Under the pieces are notes generated by a model. That model saw only the letters and a list, made by a program, of their open reading frames with translations, did not search any database and was not told where the DNA came from. This document shows positions 61,536 through 64,000 of a stretch of DNA of 64,000 nt, piece by piece (position 1 is the stretch's first letter; each line of letters begins with the position of its first letter). The position numbers were made by a program, and so were the translations under genes. Origin of the DNA: Lepidostoma basale (Eukaryota > Arthropoda > Insecta > Trichoptera > Lepidostomatidae); the NCBI GenBank assembly GCA_022606425.2, contig JAHDVF020001365.1:806001-870000 (forward strand), in the 5' to 3' direction.

Positions 61536-62194
61536 CAATATATAATGCAACATCATAATATAAAAAGGCAAAAAACCCGCATGTCGCCAAGAAAGAGTAC
61601 GAGAATATAATTATTATAATAAGCGCGTATTTAAAGGGAAGGAAATCTTTATTTAATGGAATGTTTCACGGATTGCAACTAGTTAGCTATATTGAACGAT
61701 AAGTTATTGTTCTGTTCTTCTTTGCTTTGAATTTAAATAAAATGCAAAATGGCTTCCGAACATATCACCAACACGATAAATCTGATCTCTAGATAAACAA
61801 ACAGCATCCGAGAATTCCGCTGGACCAAATATTTTACTGAGAAGAGCTCTTCCCCGGACTGGAATACGACATAAATTAAATCTCCCAGTTTCCTGATACT
61901 CTATTGTTCGGTTTCTCTTTTTTACTACTATTTGCCGATCGGTTTTCTAAGAAGAATCTTCCGGCGATCTAAGAACGTGTCTTTATTGTTTGCTCTGCAT
62001 CGTTGTTCCAAAGTTTTGTTTGTTTTCTTTTTTTGAAACCAAACAAAACAAACATATAACATTATGTTAGTTGCTCATTATTATTCGTTATCTCTTCTAA
62101 ACAAGTAGGTAACAATAGTTTTCACTTCTCTTCTCGTGATCAGGTTTATAGTACGAACGTTATGGATCTTCGCTTGTTTCAATCCAAAGGAAAA
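61536..62194. other. Unassigned
   Basis: AAAACCCGCATGTCGCCAAGA near 61570 resembles a stretch at 20582-20610 beyond a Jockey/CR1-group end. Otherwise nothing recognised. Confidence 0.4.
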
Positions 62195-62470
62195 AACTAG
62201 CTAACTAACTAACCATCACGCCGTTTCCCCGGAGGGGTAGGCAGAGAGGATGGATCGCCACATTGTTCTATCCTGACATAACTCTCGCGCCTCTTCTACA
62301 TTCACACATCGTGAAATGCACGCTCGTCGATTGTTCCTACTTCGAACAAGGCCGCCTTTCAGTAATTGGTTAATTCGGTCATGCCATGTCTTCCTTGGCC
62401 CTCCTCGACTTCTTTTTCCATTCGCATTACTTGTATATATAGTTTTAATCATTCTTCCCTCATTCATTAG
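62195..62470 (-). mobile_element. Diverged TTAG-tailed LINE 3' end, open frame
   Basis: The minus-strand frame MNEGRMIKTIYTSNANGKRS through GGPRKTWHDRINQLLKGG and RRACISRCVNVEEARELCQD to SAYPSGETA at 62216, with a TTAG tail at 62195-62215. It differs at many codons from the main family, so it marks another subfamily, related to 37690-37945. Confidence 0.88.
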
Positions 62471-62474
62471 TTGT

Positions 62475-62820
62475 GGTCAGGTGTTACAATAATATATCAA
62501 ATGTCAAATTTTTGTGATTTTTCGTATCTTTATGTGTATTTGTTCCTATGTCAATTTGAATAATTGAAGAAAAAAATTATTCAATTTGACATAAGAACAA
62601 ATACACATAAAGGTTCGAAAAATCACGAAAATTTGACATTTAATATATTATTGTAACAACCTAATGATGTTAACATAGGTTGACGAAACTGCCGTCGCGT
62701 AATATAAAAATACAATTGTGATACATAAAACAAAGTTTTTCTTAATTTAACAGTTTGTAATGTTAAAGTATCATAGTGTTTCGGCCAAAACAATAGACTA
62801 ATTAAAACTTTTAGAAAATA
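62475..62820. mobile_element. Hammerhead family A inverted pair
   Basis: The left arm (TCAGGTGTTACAATAATATA ... TGTTCCTATGTCAATTTGAA) is the inverse of 62580-62665. The arms meet at AATTGAAGAAAAAAATT (about 62562-62580). The right arm continues through a hammerhead-like motif to the CCAAAACAAT end at 62794. The left arm is cut within its motif by the adjacent LINE. Confidence 0.75.
62646..62716 (+). ncRNA. Hammerhead-like motif, family A (degenerate)
   Basis: CTAATGA (G5 changed to A) at 62661-62667, spacer T, GTTAAC/GTTGAC, GAAAC, TGCCGTC, with distal ATTGTA/TACAAT preserved. Core and stem III changes make it inactive by known rules. Confidence 0.5.
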
Positions 62821-62949
62821 TTCATTTTTCAATTCAACTGTAGTTAATGTAAACAATTATTTATTATAGTTTCGATGTTTAAATTTCAAATTTTGAAATG
62901 TGTAATGATTACACATCATCGTCATGCACGTTTTTAGGCATATTAATAA

Positions 62950-63195
62950 AATAAACTAACTAACTAACCATCCACACTTTTCTTTCCTGACATATTTCTC
63001 TCCATTCCTCAACATTCATACATCGTGTCATGCACGCGCGTCGATTTCTCCGACGTCGACTCCTCTCATGGCCAACATTCAATATTTGATTGATTTGATC
63101 GTGCCACGTTTTCCTCGGTCTTTCTCTATTTCTGGTTCCATTTACATCGTTAACATATAATTTTTTACCATTCTTTCTTCATTCATTCTTTCCAA
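62950..63195 (-). mobile_element. TTAG-tailed LINE 3' end
   Basis: AACTAACTAACTAACCATCC, with the GETA and SILSAYP codons deleted, then complement of CMTRCMNVEE and NVGHE. GTCGACTCC near 63052 carries a small duplication. Confidence 0.8.
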
Positions 63196-63435
63196 ACATA
63201 ATTTAATGAAAATGTTAAAAAAACATTTAAATGAAAGTTGGAATGCCGGGTTCCTGTAAACTGTCCATCCAGTTTCCATGTCAATCTCCCTTATTGCATT
63301 GCGTCTGTTGAATTTGCAGTCAGACGGCAAACATGTCCATGTACCATAATGATGTCTTTCCATGATTTAAGAAGACATTTGCTGAACGACGTGCTCGGCG
63401 AATGACAGTAGACAGAACGTAACATTGTTGCTAGG
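63196..63435. other. Unassigned
   Basis: A minus-strand frame from 63363 reads MERHHYGTWTCLPSDCKFNR and continues about 35 codons before running into LINE sequence. No family recognised. Confidence 0.35.
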
Positions 63436-63690
63436 TTAGTAGGGGAGAACCACCATGAAGAGAAAAAAATTTATCTCCTTGCTGTAAATACAAAATCAAT
63501 ACACTGTTTCAAAAACAAAGTATGAAGTTTTGTAGAGTATTCATTCATTCCTTCTATACTTCCTAAAGTGAATTTTAAATTCAATTATCAGATTCTAGGT
63601 TATGGATAATTTTATAAAAATTGGGAAATGTTCTCTTCAAGGGATAGTGTACCATGAAGAGAACACTGGTTCCCGTGAAGAGAACAGGCA
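63436..63690. repeat. Repeated GAAGAGAAC motif beside a pogo-like transposase
   Basis: CCATGAAGAGAA occurs at 63452 and 63651, CGTGAAGAGAACAGG at 63675, and the inverse TTCTCTTCAAGGG at 63631. Clustering next to the transposase frame suggests subterminal repeats of the same element. Confidence 0.5.
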
Positions 63691-64000
63691 CATACGTTAC
63701 ACATACTCTTCATGAATCCATCTAGCCAATACATTCCAGATTTCTTGTTATCTTTCCAAAAAGCTGGAGTGTTAATATTATTAACAACTGCGAATTCTCG
63801 AGTTTGCACTTTAGTGAGACCGCGACACATTTTAGAAGCAGTGCTTAGGTATGATGCAAGCAAATTCTCATGGTCAATACTAAATATTTTTCGATTACCT
63901 ATATTGCGATTATATTTAAAATTCTCCCCGGCTTCTTGTGCCTGATTTGATCGTTTATTAATTTTTTACAATAATGTTGTTGCTATACCTGTCTCCTTAG
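63691..64000 (-). pseudogene. pogo/Tigger-like transposase N-terminus, cut by the window edge
   Basis: The minus strand from about 63955 reads NKRSNQAQEAGENFKY, then HENLLASYLSTASKMCRGLT, REFAVVNNINTPAFW and KKSGMYWLDGFMK. This is the CENP-B-type helix-turn-helix segment (GLT ... R ... A ... AGxxWLxGFM) of pogo-superfamily transposases. Upstream KETGIATTLL fits the preceding HTH but is followed by a TAA (near 63968). After GFMK the frame leaves the family, so the catalytic domain is missing here. Confidence 0.7.

Overview
This is eukaryotic, AT-rich, repeat-dominated DNA, most likely from an arthropod and probably an insect. The evidence is the kinds of mobile element present and the absence of any operon-like or prokaryotic gene structure. 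I find no host gene I can defend. Almost every coding trace is a decayed transposable-element (TE) protein. The species cannot be named from the sequence alone. Four non-LTR (LINE) lineages make up most of the coding signal. (1) A LINE whose conserved C-terminus (RWFGHMERM ... TWHDQ ... SAYPxGETA stop) runs straight into a microsatellite tail. The tail is (TTAG)n in one subfamily and (GTT)n in the other. More than 35 fragments lie on both strands; the longest is at 13335-14944. (2) Several RTE-like lineages ending in (GAA)n. (3) Jockey/CR1-group LINEs with C-termini of the GMLGxNSL ... FVPDxYLRQR type and (TTGAT)n or (AAAT)n tails. (4) One CR1-like reverse transcriptase (RT) fragment at 42.1-42.7 kb. 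Small parasites ride on them: a SINE-like family with the TTAG LINE's 3' end (0.6, 2.9, 15.2, 60 kb) and tRNA-like SINE heads (34.8, 46.1 kb). DNA transposons are also present. A 3.2-kb element with 27-bp perfect terminal inverted repeats (TIRs) at 29379-32564 carries a broken DUF7869-type transposase. An internally deleted piggyBac-like element (35412-36591) keeps only the cysteine-rich tail of its transposase. There are short elements flanked by TTAA (18.2-19.0 kb) and by TA (37.1 kb), hAT-like ends (35.0, 57.7 kb), and a pogo/Tigger-like N-terminus cut by the right window edge. The most striking layer is non-coding. At least five sequence-distinct repeat families (A-D plus a C-like pair at 34 kb) carry motifs that fold as short-stem-III, type I hammerhead ribozymes: CUGANGA, one spacer base, stem II, GAAAC, a palindromic stem III, cleavage-site C, then a pairing stem I strand. 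They mostly occur as divergent pairs in the two arms of a palindrome, each reading outward. Known relatives are the hammerheads of Penelope-like elements and retrozymes, but no Penelope protein is visible here. Layout: 0-9.8 kb LINE/SINE fragments and a 1.65-kb composite with hammerheads; 9.8-25 kb TTAG LINEs, a 95-bp tandem array and a three-layer TE nest; 25-29 kb RTE pieces and a hammerhead palindrome; 29-37 kb DNA transposons; 37-54 kb dense LINE mosaic; 54-64 kb a second canonical hammerhead palindrome, more LINE fragments and the pogo remnant.
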